From Myoxocephalus aenaeus (lineage: Eukaryota; Chordata; Actinopteri; Perciformes; Cottidae): 64,000 nucleotides of DNA. Location: contig JBAMJR010000051.1 in the NCBI GenBank assembly GCA_038501785.1, positions 2,310,001 to 2,374,000 of the forward strand, given 5' to 3'. This document shows positions 38,240-56,700 of this stretch, piece by piece. Each line of letters begins with the position of its first letter. The first letter of the stretch is position 1. The translations under genes and the position numbers were made by a program. The notes beneath the pieces were generated by a model. It was not told where the DNA came from. It did not search any database and worked only from the letters and a program-made list of their open reading frames with translations.

Positions 38240-39990
38240 ATTTTACAATTAATTTACTCATTTGTAGTGTCAAATTGCATCAAATTTGTTTTAAATATGG
38301 CTTTTTTTAAACATACCATTAATTGACAAGAAAAATCATCAGTTACCACAAAATAATGCATCTCACATCTCTTTATTGTGCAGGCCAACAATCAAAACAA
38401 TGATCTTAGATCTGCATAAAATGGCAATAAGGGACAATGTACAAGGTGGAATCTGCCATTCCATACTGCATTTGAACATAAAACGGTTTAAAGTAAAACA
38501 GATCATTTATGTGCAATACTGGTGGGGTCAAGGATCATGTTGCGGCAGTTTCATCTTCTTCTTGATCGTGTCCTCATCAGCAGAATGTTTGATCAGTCAG
38601 ATGGCTTCTTTGCATTCATCGTCCATCTATATATTAAATAAATAAATATAATCTTTTAACCTGTAAAGAGAATCAAACCACACAGAACAAACTTCCCTGT
38701 GACACAGCAGAACCCCAAACCTAAAAGTGTAATGTATGACCCCTGACCCTTGAGAGAATCCTGCAGGCCAGCTTCTCAGCCGCCTGATTCACTAAGAGAT
38801 CTAATTCTGTTCTGCACATCTTAACGGCCTGCTTCCTGCGATCTGTACCTTCACACTGTCGACTGTTTAGGACTATAGGGGCCCATGCTCGACTTCTGCT
38901 TTACTTTTGTCTCAGGCCGAGGCCTGCTCACCGCAGGGCCTCACAGCTCATGGCTGCGCCCGGAGTTTAGGTTATTGTACTCTGACACCATATAAGGACT
39001 CTTTGTGTTAAAGCTGGCATTAACCGGCCAAGGCTCCACGTTGATAAGAGATTCACACCAGAATGGCAGGCTGTCCAACAGTGAGTACAACACATTCTCA
39101 ATTCTTCTGCTCAACAAGCATGTAAACAAAAACAAAACCTTAATCAGGTTTGGACTCGGTCCACATTCTCTCATTCACCACCACTTTGTTTACTAAAGCA
39201 CAGCACTAAAGCTTGGCCAACAAGCGTTTTAGCAGCAAGCTAAATCAAAAGCTGTCTCTCTGTCTTCTGTTTATCTTTGTTTGTTCTTGTAAACGTGTCT
39301 GCTGGCTGAGACAAAGCAGCCAGGAGGACAGAGGACAGGAGAAATGACATGATATCTGATTTCTGTGTCCTACATTATTGATTATTAGCATTTATAAACT
39401 TCATTCAAGAATTTTATTTATTTTATTTTATTGACATTTTAGACTTCTTTCCGGTGAGATATTAATGACTTTATAGCATGACTTTGCTGTTTTAAACATG
39501 ATACTGTTGCTTTAGAAACAATATTTAGTTTTTTTAATTATAAATATTTAAAGTATTTGCTTTTACAATTATATATTACTTTTTAAAAGCAATTATTCAG
39601 TCATGAAAAAAGAACATAGTATTGATAAGAGGAGCTCCTAATAAAATCCTAAAGATACTTATCCCTACCTGAGGGAGGAGTGGCGCAACCTCACCACTAG
39701 ATGCCACTAAATCTCACACACCGTTCCTTTAAACATGGACACTTTTGCCTAAAATCCAATATGTCAAGGAGGCGGGTAACTAACTAGCTATTACCATAGT
39801 AGACTGTAGGTTGTTACACTTACTAATATAAGCTATTTTTACTTTTGAAAAACACAATAGTTATCTAACTAAATACATATTTCGTTGCTCTATGTGAATA
39901 TTGTAAATAAATTCATTTATTGTTTACTATTGAGCAAAAATCGAAGTTTTGTCTATGTTTGTACGCTTTTTCAAATTACCCGCCAAGTAC
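38240..39990. other. Intergenic stretch before ppp1ca, no gene seen
   Basis: Mostly AT-rich. The part at 39640-39735 contains GGCGCAACCTCACCACTAG and CTCACACACCGTTCCTTTAA, phrases of a common fish repeat. No exons recognised. Confidence 0.4.
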
Positions 39991-39999
39991 TTCCCGGAA

Positions 40000-40605
40000 C
40001 TGTCTGAAGTCACGTGACGTTCATGCATTCTGAACTTCCGTTGACGCGACCCTCTCTTTACACGGCTCTGCGAGGAACGTGTGAAGAGCTGGTTTGGATA
40101 CAGCCTCCTACGTAACCGTAGACGCGTCGGTGGACACGGCCCTCTTTTAAAGTTCCTGGGGGACGAGCGAAGGAACCCGGACGAATCGAAGGAACGGGGC
40201 TAAGATTGAGCTCGGAGAATACCCATTTACACATTATTCACCCCAGAAAGACTGTCGTCAAACCGAAGACAAGGTTCGCGGACATTTTCATCTGTTTGCA
40301 AGTTTGACATCGCCGACGTCACTAGCCGTTCAGTTTAAATGTGTAGCGTTAGCTTACGTTACTTGGCTAGTGGCTACCTAGCTAGCTTAGCTCTAGGTCG
40401 CATAAGCTCATTCATTGTTTTAGTCTGCTATCATGGCCCGATTAGCTAGCGCGAGGCCCTTGTTAGATAACCGATGTGACTCGAGACGTGTTTTATTCCC
40501 CGAGGATCTGTCAGTATGTGTCTCGTTCTTTCTGTTCTTGAAATCTAAGGTGCAACGCGGAAAGCCAAGGTCTTGACTGCCCGAGAACGTCAGAAAATAA
40601 AGAAA
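40000..40605 (+). promoter_or_regulatory. CpG-rich promoter and 5' UTR of the PP1 gene
   Basis: A CRE-like, E-box-overlapping site (CACGTGACGTTC) lies near 40012, in CpG-rich DNA with no TATA box. The sequence then leads to the ATG at 40606 with an A-rich upstream context (AGAAAATGG). This is typical of a housekeeping promoter. Initiation sites are inferred only. Confidence 0.45.
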
Positions 40606-47361
<6,756 letters not shown>

Positions 47362-47904
47362 CAGCCGCTGGATTCCCCTCCCACAACCTGTCTCCCCTCT
47401 ATCCGCATCACTCTTTTTCTTTTCTTTTTTCTCCCCCTCCCCCACCCCAAACCTGCCTCGTCAACAAGCGGCAACAAAGCAGACAAGTGTCCAGGTTCAA
47501 TCATGCTTTTTCTCTCTAAAACAATTATTAACTGTTTGTTTGGCTGTTTGCGTGCACTTTTTTGTGTGAGTGTTAAAAAAAAGTGGGAATGATTCAGAGG
47601 GAATTGCTGTATTCTGTATGTATGTATTTTTTATTTTATTTTCTCCTGTACCCTCTGTTCCATTTTCCTGTCATTTTGTAGAGATGGCTTCTTGCCCATC
47701 TGTGATGTAATTTCAATCCTGGGTGCAGGGGATGAGGCGCAGGGGAGAGAGGACGAGGAGTCTTAGCTGTTTATGTTAAGGCTCTGCACTGTTTAATGCT
47801 AAACACAAGCTTTTGTACATCCTGTTTCAGAGGTCTGTGTATGTCTGATGGGGAGGGAGGGAGGGAGGGGGGTTGGGATCAAGTTGCACGGTCAAACGGT
47901 AACG

Positions 47905-47905
<1 letters not shown>

Positions 47906-47938
<33 letters not shown>
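47906..47938. repeat. (AC)n microsatellite in the ppp1ca 3' UTR
   Basis: About 16 AC units, followed by short ACACACGGC repeats. They lie between the stop codon and the poly(A) signal. Confidence 0.9.
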
Positions 47939-47940
<2 letters not shown>

Positions 47941-48188
47941 CACACACACGGCACACACACTTGGCACACAGGTGCATATATGTGCAGCTGAATCCTTCAA
48001 TGAAATGGATTCACAATGAGATAATTTTTTCTTTTCCCTTTCGTAAACCAATGATTTGAGAACGCAGTCATGGATGTGAAATAGCTTTGCTTCTTTGTTT
48101 TATTTCTTTCTTTTTTCTTTTGTAGATACATGAAACCGACACGGTTTTGATTTCTTTCTTGTTTTTAGTTCACTGCAAGTTGAAGATG

Positions 48189-48194
48189 AATAAA
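48189..48194 (+). promoter_or_regulatory. Poly(A) signal of the PP1 gene
   Basis: AATAAA lies about 830 bases after the stop codon, within a T-rich 3' UTR. A further AATAAA near 50429 could serve a longer form. Confidence 0.5.
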
Positions 48195-48239
48195 AATAAC
48201 CATTTATTTGAATCGTGCCATCATGCTGATCACTTTGTG

Positions 48240-51200
48240 TTTGCCATTGCTTTGTCCCGTTTGTCAACCTTTTCCCATAGCGGGTGGCTGCGCTTGTCTT
48301 TTCGTGTGGTAGCTTGAATGCCTACACGGCGGCTGGAGGAGTCTGGCCAACGAGACTCGCTTAACATAGAAGCTGGAAAGTGTAATTTTTGGCCCAGGTT
48401 ATCGTTCATTCAAACAAAAGGGCATCTCACATGTTGCTTCAGTGTGATTTAGCCAAAGATGATGTTCGGTGACTGGAGGAGAGAACAGCCAAAGCTGCTC
48501 TCAACCAGATGTTGCCTGTTTTTATCACAAAAAAATAGATGTTTGGAAGGACTTCGATGCAAAATTTCATTTTTATTTTTTTTTCTCCTAATGATTGTTG
48601 GATGATTATAAAGTTTAACTTTGGCAGGGAGACTAGGAGGAACAGGAAGTGAGTGGCTCTGTCACTGAGCTTCTGTTGTTCAATGCCTCACAAAGATAAT
48701 AATCCTCACACATAATGTGCCATTTATGTTCCACATGTAGATACCACTATTTATCTGACATTTAATTTCTATTTAACTTTAACAAGCATATTCAAGACCA
48801 GATGCCTACTGAGGAGAAAGTGGCTCGCCGGTTTTCTATTTCTTTTCTCTTTTCTTTTGAGAGTATGAATAATTGCTCTGACCTTTCCAGTTTAGAGGGC
48901 TCTAGTCAAGACTAGTATAGTCCACCTTAAAAACAAACAGCGGGTTTATTTAAATCTTAATCCACACCAAATGCAATCCACAACTAGGAACATGAGCACT
49001 ATAGAGCGGTGGTTGGAAGAATGTAAGTAATAGACCAAATTATACCCAATTGGGAATCTTCGCACAAAATCATTGTTTTATTGTAGACATGAAAATATGT
49101 TTACGGTAATCATATATTCCCAGTGACTTTAGCTTAAAGTTTTGTTTGCAAAATAAAGTAATTCCTAGGCGAACAGCTACCACTTTATCGCGATTAATAC
49201 ATAATTTACGCTTTTTTAAATTATGCTGTGTACATTATATTTAGAATATGAAAGTGCTTGCTATGCTTGTGACTGCAGTCATCTTTCTGATTTGCTTTAT
49301 TTTAGCTGCTTGCTGTTGAAATAAGCATAAAGAGCCATAGACTGAGAGAATCAAATTATTTAAAAAAAAGATCAGTGGGTCCTGTGACAAGTCACCCTGA
49401 TAGATTTCCGATTCAAAAGACATTGCTGGGCCGCTTTGCTTTCCTTCTACTGTACATTAAGTTGGCATACAGGGTGTCCCCAGTGAAAGCAGTCCATAGT
49501 TCAGTTCAGGCTGTTGCAACTGGTGAAAACACATTTCTTTCTACAGTGTTGCAGGGTATCTCACTGCCCGTTTCTAATAACCCAATCACACTTTACCCTC
49601 ATTACATAATCGGTGTGTCTGGTTTTATTTGCAGCGGTCTGTCCTCATTCTTAAGCCCTCTGTCCAAGTATGAGCACAAGTCACCGCAGCTCTCCGGATT
49701 GCAAAGGCGGTAAATATTGGTCGGGTTGGGTGCCGTGCAAGCACATACTTAACAGAGGGTGGGGAAGCTGGAATTCGGCTGTCATCCTGCCCCACCTTTC
49801 CCCCTCCAACAAGAGGTTTTCAACTCAGTACCTCAGAAAATAAATGTTTTTTAAAAATTAAATCAATGTAAGTAAGCTTTATTCAGAATCCTGTGTGGCT
49901 TTCTAACAATTTGCGTACAGTGTGCAACTAACTGCATCGAATATTGTGTACTGTAGAAGAGGGCAGGGGAAAAAAAAAGAAGGTAAGATCAACTCAGGAA
50001 GTGAAATTTAAATTAAAATAAATAGTATGAGGACATCGTATTTATATTCATATAGTAAATAAATACACCAATAAACTCCATTATAACAGGATATTCACAA
50101 GTTTTAAGGGTTTTAAGGTCGCTACATTGGAATGAGTTGAGCCCGACCGAGGGATCTGCTGCTTTGAAGTTCATCTTGATTTGATTTGTAAATGATGCAG
50201 GTCCACCTTTTGTGGATAAAGTTGATATTGTGTCGAAAGAGATCTGAGAATGTACAGCAATGTATGCTTTTTTTCTTTTTTTTTCTTTAAGTCTTTAAGG
50301 ATATATAAAGTTAGAGCTTGACTGCTATGAGATTGGGTCTTCAACAATGCAAAACAAGGAAGTGGCTCCTGTAAGAGATGATGTATAGTGTTGAAACATT
50401 ATGGAACTTGTAGATCTCTGTCTTCTGAATAAACGGTCCAATAAAGGCCACTTTCATTGTCATTTTCAAAGCTGTATAAACCTCTGCTTATAACATTTGT
50501 CACTCAATATATACTGTTATTACCTCTAAGAATCTGGTCTTTGATTACGGTTTTGTTCACATTGTTTTTACTGACAAATTTAATGCTAGATACTGCAAGC
50601 TTATTAGGATTTTTTAATCAATCAGGGATGTTTTGCACCATGCACTGTTGCTGGGTAGATATGAAATGATTAGATTATTACAGTTAAGGAAAAGAAACTA
50701 AAGAAATTAACAGTATTTTTTATTTGTATTTCATTTGTTTTAAAATCAATCACAATTTGTCTCTGTTACAAGATAGAAATAAAACATAGAATTTGTATAT
50801 TTGTGTCTGGTTTTCTTTTCAAATGCAATGTGAGACATATTATTACATTGTAACATTTAGGAGCCGTTGGAAAGACTCATACATTGGCACGGGGAGTGGA
50901 GTCATTTTCTTTTCCTCCCTCTCCTTTTCTTTGCGGAGGCTGCCTCTACTGTCTGTCAAAGAGTTGTGCATGAGTCAGCAGGATGGGTGGCCTCTTTATC
51001 CCTGCGTGTGCATTTACTTATTTATTTATTTTGATGTCACCTGGCTCAGGCCGCACACAAACACTGAACCAAATAAAAAAGAGACAGTCAGATCCAGTTG
51101 ACCATGTTTAGTGTGAACTATTTTATGAAAAAACTAAACCGACAACACCGCCCGTGTTGCCTGCCTCTTCCTTCCTATGCTGTTTGGGGTTTGGCAGCAT

Positions 51201-52850
51201 GGCTCTTGTTTCCGTCTATGTGTCTCTCTTTGCAGTCTTTGTCTGTTTCCTATTTGCTTATCTTTTATGATTTTCCGTGACTCATTGCTGGGCTAAAACG
51301 TGTGAAGATTGCTGTGAGTACATTGAGAAAGTTTCAGATGCAATGAGCCAAAACAATTGCATTAAAACATGGGAAATACTTCCAATCGGATCACAGTCTT
51401 ACGCTTTAAACTGAAATACAGCCACATTTTTCTTGAAAGTTATTAGATTGCACACAGGCCTTGAAAAGGAACATTCTGAATCAGTGGGAATATGTGTTGA
51501 TATGACAAAATAGAAAATGAAAGATAGAAATAGGATGAAAAAGATGTTAGTTGTAAGCATGTAATTAAATATGTTGTACAGTATACTATATACTGTAAGC
51601 GGGAAATAGAAAACAGGAGATATTATTGAGTAAGTATGCATCCTGATAAAAAGCTATTAGAAGTCTTGGAGCACCAAATGCATCGATAACATCAAGCAGC
51701 AGTAGTTTCTGATGGAACACCTGCTGGAGGGAAAGTTGCAGTACATGTCTTGTCTGTGACGGTTCTGCAGATTTATGACCGTGCAACCTATGAGTGCTCT
51801 ACGGTGTTCTCTACAGCAAAGTCACCACATGTCAGCGTGTTAATCTTCCTGGTGTTCTCTACAGCAAAGTCACCACATGTCAGCGTGTTAATCTTCCTGT
51901 TGATTTATGAATCAGACTTGAATACGAGTCTTCACCAGACAGCACACAATGTGTGCAGCGTTCTCACAAGAGAAAAATAGCTGGGGAGAACAGACTATTT
52001 AAACGTATGAACAGATACAAATACATTTCTCTATACTAATACTAATACTCTATACCTCAGCTGAGCCTTTGTGATGACACAGTGAGGTTTGTTTTTCACT
52101 TCAAGTCCTTGGATATTGTTGTCTGTGGAAGCTTAAGCTGCCATAATGCCTTTTGAAATATGCAGTGGCACAACTCTGGATGGTTTTCTACTTGGGCTTC
52201 TTAATGTACAACATATTTGAACACTGATTTTTTTAATGTCCCTTAAAGGTAGAGCCATTTGTTGAGCATATGTTAGAAGCTTTGCAGCAGAGGCCACTGT
52301 ACTGGAGGAAATCACATTTTTTAATTAAACAAAAGAAAATAACATAGATGCAGTACACATGGGATAGTCAACACATTGAACAATAACAAAAGAGCCAGTT
52401 ATTTATCACACTAGACAAAATATATTTTAAAATATGCAGATGTGTCTCAACCTCTTTCAGGAAAAAAAATTAAATAAAAAACGTTTTTGTTGAAAATGTA
52501 CCAATTATTAATAAAACTAAATCCAACATCAATATCAATATCAAATGAATTATATAAAACAAAAATATGCTTCTCTACTTTGAGGAAAGCAAACACCACT
52601 TTTTTTTAAATAATAACACAAAGTCTTAAGATTGTTATACGATTTCCAAACCGATTCTATTATGCCATGACATTTGGAATCGAGACAACATGTCTTTGAA
52701 ATAAATTCGAGAAGGCTCTTTCATTATTTTGGACATGTACCGTTAATGCACCGCAAATGTGTCCGACTGGGGAGTCAGCTGGGTTAGAGAGCAGATACTT
52801 ATCACTGGAGTAAATACTCACCTCTACTCTGTCCCAACATAGTAAACCTG
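48240..52850. other. Spacer between ppp1ca and kmt5c, no gene seen
   Basis: AT-rich DNA with only short unsupported frames. It contains a 48-bp perfect tandem duplication at 51804-51899. No protein family, splice chain or RNA gene was recognised. Confidence 0.45.
51804..51899. repeat. Perfect 48-bp tandem duplication
   Basis: The unit from 51804 (GTGTTCTCTACAGCAAAG...) is repeated without change at 51852-51899. Identity without drift suggests a recent event. Confidence 0.95.
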
Positions 52851-52859
52851 AATACATAG

Positions 52860-53315
52860 CCCCGCCCATAAACAGCCTGACCAATCACAGAGCCTAAAAC
52901 GCTTGATTCGTAAAATTGACCTTGACCTGAGCCAATAGCGTACTACGTGGGCGTGTTCAATCCTAGTTCGGTTGCACCGGACATTGCCCATCAACTTTTG
53001 CTACCAGAAGAGCGTTGTGCAAAGCTAGTTAGCTAGCTACATAACATATCCATTCTAAGATAGTTTTTTCGTCGTTTGTGGTGCGTTTCTGCCTTTTGTA
53101 ATTCAGCTCGAGTTTCGCAGTTGTCAACAAACCAACAAATTCCAGAAGTGACGAGGGGACTCCATTTTCGTACGCGGCAGCCCGGACGAGCCTGCAATAC
53201 GGCGGAAAGCTAGGCGGTTGCGTTGCTAGGCTAACTTTCCCTGCCTGAGCAAGCGGGCATCTTGCGATAAATTGTCTACTTGAGGACACTTTCGTTGACT
53301 ACAAACGACTCCCAG
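52860..53315 (+). promoter_or_regulatory. Promoter and noncoding first exon of kmt5c
   Basis: Two CCAAT boxes (CCAATCAC near 52881 and CCAATAGC at 52932) stand before CpG-richer DNA. A splice donor (CCCAG/GTATG) follows position 53315, and the next acceptor is at 53746. The first exon therefore appears untranslated. No TATA box is visible. Confidence 0.5.
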
Positions 53316-53747
53316 GTATGTTTTCTAAAATCAAATCGCCGGCATCTATCCCTGTGAATGCACATCGCTTAACAGTTCGGCAACTATCTGCCGCAGGTCA
53401 TGTTAGGTTAGCCGCTAATGCTCCCATAACGTTAGCCGCTTCACTCAGCTGATAACCCTGCTTATTTTCGCAGCAAGCTGACATGCTAAGCTAATGTGCA
53501 TGGGAGCTAATGCGCGCTCGGCCACATTCCTTACTCAAACTTAGCGTTATCATTAACTGGTTATTGTAAACAGCTTATCGAATACTAATGCAACCGCATT
53601 GCATGATGGGGGTTGAAAAGCCTACTTTAAACAAGTGAGCAAGCAACTAACGCTAATGTTAGGTCAGATCTGCTAAGATGCACAACTCAAAGATGATTGA
53701 GGTTTGTTGTTGTTGTCACAGCGTTACTTTGACCCTGTGATTGCAGC

Positions 53748-53783
53748 ATGCTGATGGTGGGAGGCAATGGACGGATGCACTAG
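53748..53783 (+). other. Short upstream ORF overlapping the kmt5c start
   Basis: An 11-codon frame starts at the first ATG of exon 2 (53748) and ends with TAG at 53781-53783. It is out of frame with the main protein. It overlaps the first candidate start (53767) and ends two bases before the second (53785). It may reduce or redirect translation. Confidence 0.5.
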
Positions 53784-56700
53784 AATGAGTGTGAAGGAGC
53801 TGTGTGAGACCGATGACCTGGCCACCGGTTTGGTGCTGGACCCTCTGCTGGGCTTCAGCACCCACAAAATGAACATCAGGTAATCTGTCACTCGAGACAT
53901 GTTAATTCAAACAACATCAGAGTCAACAGGCGTTCACATCAGTATTTAAACAATGTGTTATTCATTATTTCTGTTTTTGTTTTACGTCGGGACAGTATTA
54001 TTCCAGCTTTTACTGTTCTATTTATAATTTGGTGTGCCATGTATGAGCATATCATGACAACCAGGCCCATCCTTAAGGTGTCTATATACAGACACATATG
54101 TTAACATGTTCTGTATTTGGATGTGATAGTGTGTGCAATCAAATAGCAGTCGTTTGCTGTCCTGTGTCTGTTCAACACATTTCCTGCCTACTGTCGACAT
54201 GTAGGTGTATTGGAAACTATTACTCAACACAACAGTTCTTAGTACACTAAGGCTGCAACTACCAATTGTTTTCCTAATCGATTACTCTGACAATACTTTT
54301 TCCATTAATCAATAATTGTATTTTTTTCTTTTTCTATTTATAGCAAAGCAATTCCGTCGCAACTTCACAGAGTTATTATTTTGAGACCAAAAGTCCAAAT
54401 GTGCCAAACGTATTTAGTTTACAATTATATATGGCAAAGCAAAGCAGGAAATGCTCTCATTTAAGAGGCTTTAACCAGAGAATATTGGAATTATTTCACT
54501 ATTTCTGCTTGAAAAATGAAGCAATTCATTCATTGTCCACATAGTTGCCAATTATTGTTCTGTTGAATCAACTATCAGTTTCAGTTCTAAAGTAAACATA
54601 CTGTAATAGCTTTTGAAACTTTAACAGCAGGGTCAATAAACAAGATGCTCATGCAAGCCCTCTGTATTTACATGTAAGCCCAATTGTATAAGTGTGTTTT
54701 GATCATGCTCATCTTGATTGATACTTTCTGCTTCCAATGCATTGGTGATCCTGTCCACCTGCAAGTGTGGAATATATAGTTGTGTGTATTTGAGGCAAAA
54801 AGCAAAATATGCGCTAAATACGCACAAGGACGTGGCAAGTAGCTTATTAAAGTCCTGTCGACAGCAACAGATAAAAGCTAATTTTTCTTGTCCGCACATT
54901 TGATTAATTCATTGCTGTCAGGATGTAAAGATAATTTCAACACCAATATTATAAATGTATTTGAAGATTACATACCAAAATATGTTAACCAATATGTTTG
55001 AGCACAACAAATGTTGCATGGTGACGTTTCCTGAAGGCCATATCTTAAATTTGAGATAAAAAATGTCACTTTACACAAACACGCCTTCGACTAACATTGA
55101 CTGTGATTAGACTTTGTCCTGTGACTCTTATGCCATTTTCTGCTTTTCTGTCCTCTTTAGTCCCCCACCAGAGATCCGGCGTTGGGGTAACCTCAAAGAG
55201 ACCCTGTTGCGCTTTCAGCGTACGCATGACTTCAATGCTACGTTTGAGGCACTGACAGTAGGTGAACCGGCTGGTGACTACTTCGATGCTTTGGGAAGCC
55301 ATCGACAGGAGCTGCTGAGACAACATGTAAACTGATGTTTAAGCTTACACATTAGTGTAGATAAAAAAATAACCACTAATTTAATGAGAAATGCATAAAA
55401 ACATGGTATGACATTTGTGCTGGGAAGTCTTCCTCTTTTGTTATCTTTATTAGATTCATAGAAAGCGACCATTGATTCCTGTATTTCTCACATGAGTGTA
55501 AGAACACAATTCAAACCATGTATGATGTCTGCAGGTGTATCGCTACCTCAGTGCCTTCCTGTTGGATAACGGTGTCAAGATAGAGTCCTGTGACAGATAC
55601 TCCTCAGAGACCAACGGAGCAAAGATAACCTCCACGAGGCAATGGTAATCACTCATGCATTGTATTTGTGAAAGCTGCACGTCGCTGAACAATAGCTGCA
55701 CATTTCCTGGACTGGGTGTGTTACTTTTTTTAAATTGAAGCTATGTGACACTTGAATTGTTGCTCCGTAGGTTTGCTGGAGAGCGAGTGGAGGTCCTGCT
55801 GGGCTGCATAGCAGAGCTGAGCCCTTCTGACGGCGCTGTGCTAAGAGCAGGAGTCAATGACTTCAGTGTGATGTATTCAACACGCAAGCGCTGCACTCAG
55901 CTTTGGCTCGGGCCTGCAGCTTTCATTAACCATGGTGAGTTGGTTATCATTCACCACTCATTCTTTCACAGCTTGCACACGCACACACACACTCAACATT
56001 TTCATAGCTGATTGGAGTGCTTGCCTGTGAGTTTCATCAGCAACAATTTCACCTGGCTGGATTTTTTTTTTGAGGCACAATCTGTGATCCAAATGGCAAC
56101 AAAAAACAAATGGCAACATTCACAACACAAGATTTAAAGCTGCTATCAACCTCAAACTGATTGACAGGCCTTTTATTCCATACTGTCACATTACAATTTT
56201 TGTCAATTGTTTTCTAATAATGTTTGGTTTCAGACATACTGTACTGAAAAGCCGATCACGATTTCAATCACGATCCTTTCAGAGATTTTTATTTTTGTGA
56301 ATGAAAAACATTCTGTTGTATATCTAAATATTGCAAATACCATATGTCATGTAAACACTGCATACTCATTGGAAAGATTAATTAGTTGTTCCTAGAACAA
56401 GTGCTTAGGAGCCGGATTAGCACTAGTTTCTGAATGTATTCTCACTAAACACTGCAGATACTGGAGCACCTGTACCAAACATAAAGAGTTATTGTGTTCC
56501 TGCATTGATCAGAATCTAGACTAAACATACAATACTTTTAATACTTTTCCAAATTTGTTCTCTGAGTGTGATGCTCAATATCTGTGTGTTTCATCAGCAT
56601 CACAGCAGCTTTTTTAGGGTGTTTTTTGTTAAAAACATCAGCAAATTTCTTGTATTTGCTCAAACTATGACCAATTTGTATATTACTGAATTAAACTATT

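Noticed and set aside
51804..51899. Possible CRISPR-like direct repeats
   Set aside because: There are only two adjacent units with no spacers, in a vertebrate genome.
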